DNA of 7,399 nucleotides. It comes from an uncultured Lachnospiraceae bacterium (GTDB lineage: Bacteria > Bacillota_A > Clostridia > Lachnospirales > Lachnospiraceae). A program made the translations under genes and the position numbers. Position 1 is the stretch's first letter; every line of letters starts with the position of its first letter. The DNA lies in contig CAMWMM010000239.1 in the NCBI GenBank assembly GCA_947175285.1, positions 1 to 7,399 on the forward strand, in the 5' to 3' direction. This document shows positions 6,789-7,399 of this stretch, piece by piece. Under the pieces are notes generated by a model, which saw only the letters and a list, made by a program, of their open reading frames with translations, did not search any database and had not been told where the DNA came from.

Positions 6789-6992
6789 ATTCAAAAGAAA
6801 TATGATACGGAAAAAGATTATACATTTTACAAATCGGATGAAGAGCTTCGAGAGGGCGCAGTGTATATTGTAGAGCAAAGCATTTGCATGAAAGAGCAAT
6901 GTCAAAAATACGGCTTGCCATATTTTGAAACTGCAAGAGACAGAGAACAGGTATTTCGCAGCTTTTTACAAGAATTTGAATGTTCTTTGTAA
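6789..6992 (+). pseudogene. C-terminal remnant of a missing gene, perhaps a P-loop kinase-like protein
   Basis: Sixty-seven sense codons follow the TAA of the CPBP gene in the same frame and end at TAA 6990-6992. The encoded residues look like real protein: KYDTEKDYTFYKSDEEL, then VYIVEQSICMKEQCQKYG, then LPYFETARDREQVFRSFL. The pattern of a helix with Glu-Gln-Ser and Cys, then YGLPYF-T-x-x-DRE and a closing helix, resembles the C-terminus of small P-loop kinase-like ATPases in Firmicutes, from memory only. There is no ATG until 6888, no P-loop and no ribosome binding site at the head, so the N-terminal part is lost. Alternatives are a short expressed peptide from GTG 6861 (GAGAGG at 6850-6855) or a readthrough extension of CPBP, both less likely. 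Confidence 0.55.
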
Positions 6993-6993
6993 A
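6965..6993 (+). promoter_or_regulatory. Probable promoter of the 110-aa orphan gene
   Basis: TTTACA (6965-6970, five of six consensus matches) and TGTAAA (6988-6993, four of six) are separated by exactly 17 nt. The site lies in the tail of the gene remnant. Transcription would start near 7000, leaving a leader of about 35 nt that contains a palindrome and the ribosome binding site. Confidence 0.45.
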
Positions 6994-7008
6994 TTTAAGA
7001 GGTAGATG

Positions 7009-7022
7009 CAAATCGGGATTTG
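7009..7022. repeat. Near-palindrome touching the ribosome binding site of the orphan gene
   Basis: CAAATC (7009-7014) and GATTTG (7017-7022) are perfect inverted repeats with a 2-nt centre. The last G is the first base of the GGAGG at 7022-7026. Only two central bases means it would not form a good RNA hairpin, so a protein-binding operator is more plausible than an RNA switch. It is short and could be chance. Confidence 0.35.
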
Positions 7023-7034
7023 GAGGATCACTAA

Positions 7035-7367
7035 ATGAAATACTTTGTGTATGATTTTGAACGAAAAAATACAGTATATCATGAATTTCAAAAAGGAAAA
7101 TTTGACGGACATACATTCTGGAAAAATGACTCTATTTCTTTAAGTGATGATATATTTTTCATACTTGGAATTGAAAAACTCTTTGCAGATGTTATTCCTA
7201 ATTATAATCCATATGAAGAATTTGAAATAGATAATGAGTTATGGAACAGTATAATGATGAAGGCTCAAGAAATTGGCGGAGAGGTATTAACGTGTATTTT
7301 AGAAGCTGATGAATGGGTAAAAAACACCTTTCTTGAATATAATGTTTTTAATATATTAGACCTATAA
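7035..7367 (+). CDS. Orphan protein of unknown function (110 aa), AT-rich
   Basis: A strong ribosome binding site, GGAGG (7022-7026), lies 8 nt before ATG 7035. The product is acidic, soluble and without signal peptide or membrane segment. It starts MKYFVYDFERKNTVYHEF, has a Phe/Trp-containing stretch (HTFWKNDSISLSDDIFF), an acidic middle (NPYEEFEIDNELW) and a helix-like end (EVLTCILEADEWVKNTFLEY). I do not recognise a family. Its size, charge and Phe/Trp content recall immunity proteins of contact-dependent or polymorphic toxin systems, but that is only an impression, and no toxin gene is in the window. Base use differs sharply from the trp genes: 17 and 16 G+C in the two 60-base blocks 7081-7140 and 7141-7200. 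This points to separate origin. The 32 nt after its stop hold nothing recognisable. Confidence 0.75.
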   Translation: MKYFVYDFERKNTVYHEFQKGKFDGHTFWKNDSISLSDDIFFILGIEKLFADVIPNYNPYEEFEIDNELWNSIMMKAQEIGGEVLTCILEADEWVKNTFLEYNVFNILDL

Positions 7368-7399
7368 ATTCCAGTTTATAGAATAGAAAAATATAAGCG

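Overview
The window looks like chromosome from a Gram-positive anaerobe of the Clostridia, most likely Lachnospiraceae. That rests on the trp gene style, strong AGGAG-type ribosome binding sites, the lipobox protein and the moderate-to-low G+C; it is an inference from style, not from a marker gene.

Region 1 (1-2821) is the end of a tryptophan biosynthesis operon in the order trpC(partial)-trpF-trpB-trpA. The first three genes overlap (4 nt trpC/trpF, 8 nt trpF/trpB) and trpA follows after 9 nt, so they are almost certainly co-transcribed and translationally coupled. Together they convert the phosphoribosylanthranilate-derived intermediates through indole-3-glycerol phosphate to tryptophan. 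The operon ends at a perfect 13-bp hairpin that, having an A-tract on one side and a T-tract on the other, can also stop transcription coming the other way.

Region 2 (2830-3141, minus strand) is a convergent small gene of unknown function (103 aa) that shares this terminator.

Region 3 (3142-5861) holds a divergent promoter region and then a plus-strand set of cell-envelope genes: a membrane-linked XRE-type helix-turn-helix protein that lacks the second half of the usual DNA-binding domain, an exported or membrane-anchored protein broken by a frameshift in a run of six A, and an intact 497-aa lipoprotein of unknown function. The first two are joined in one reading frame. The arrangement suggests a small regulator/surface-protein module that is partly decayed, or that carries one or two indels (real or sequencing errors).

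Region 4 (5862-7399) has a CPBP (CAAX protease/Abi-type) membrane protein behind a good extended -10 promoter, then a 67-codon remnant of the C-terminus of an otherwise missing gene lying in frame directly after the CPBP stop, and finally a very AT-rich 110-aa orphan gene with its own promoter, a palindrome touching its ribosome binding site, and unknown function. This end of the window shows gene loss and probable acquisition. I saw no RNA gene, CRISPR array, transposase or attachment site.
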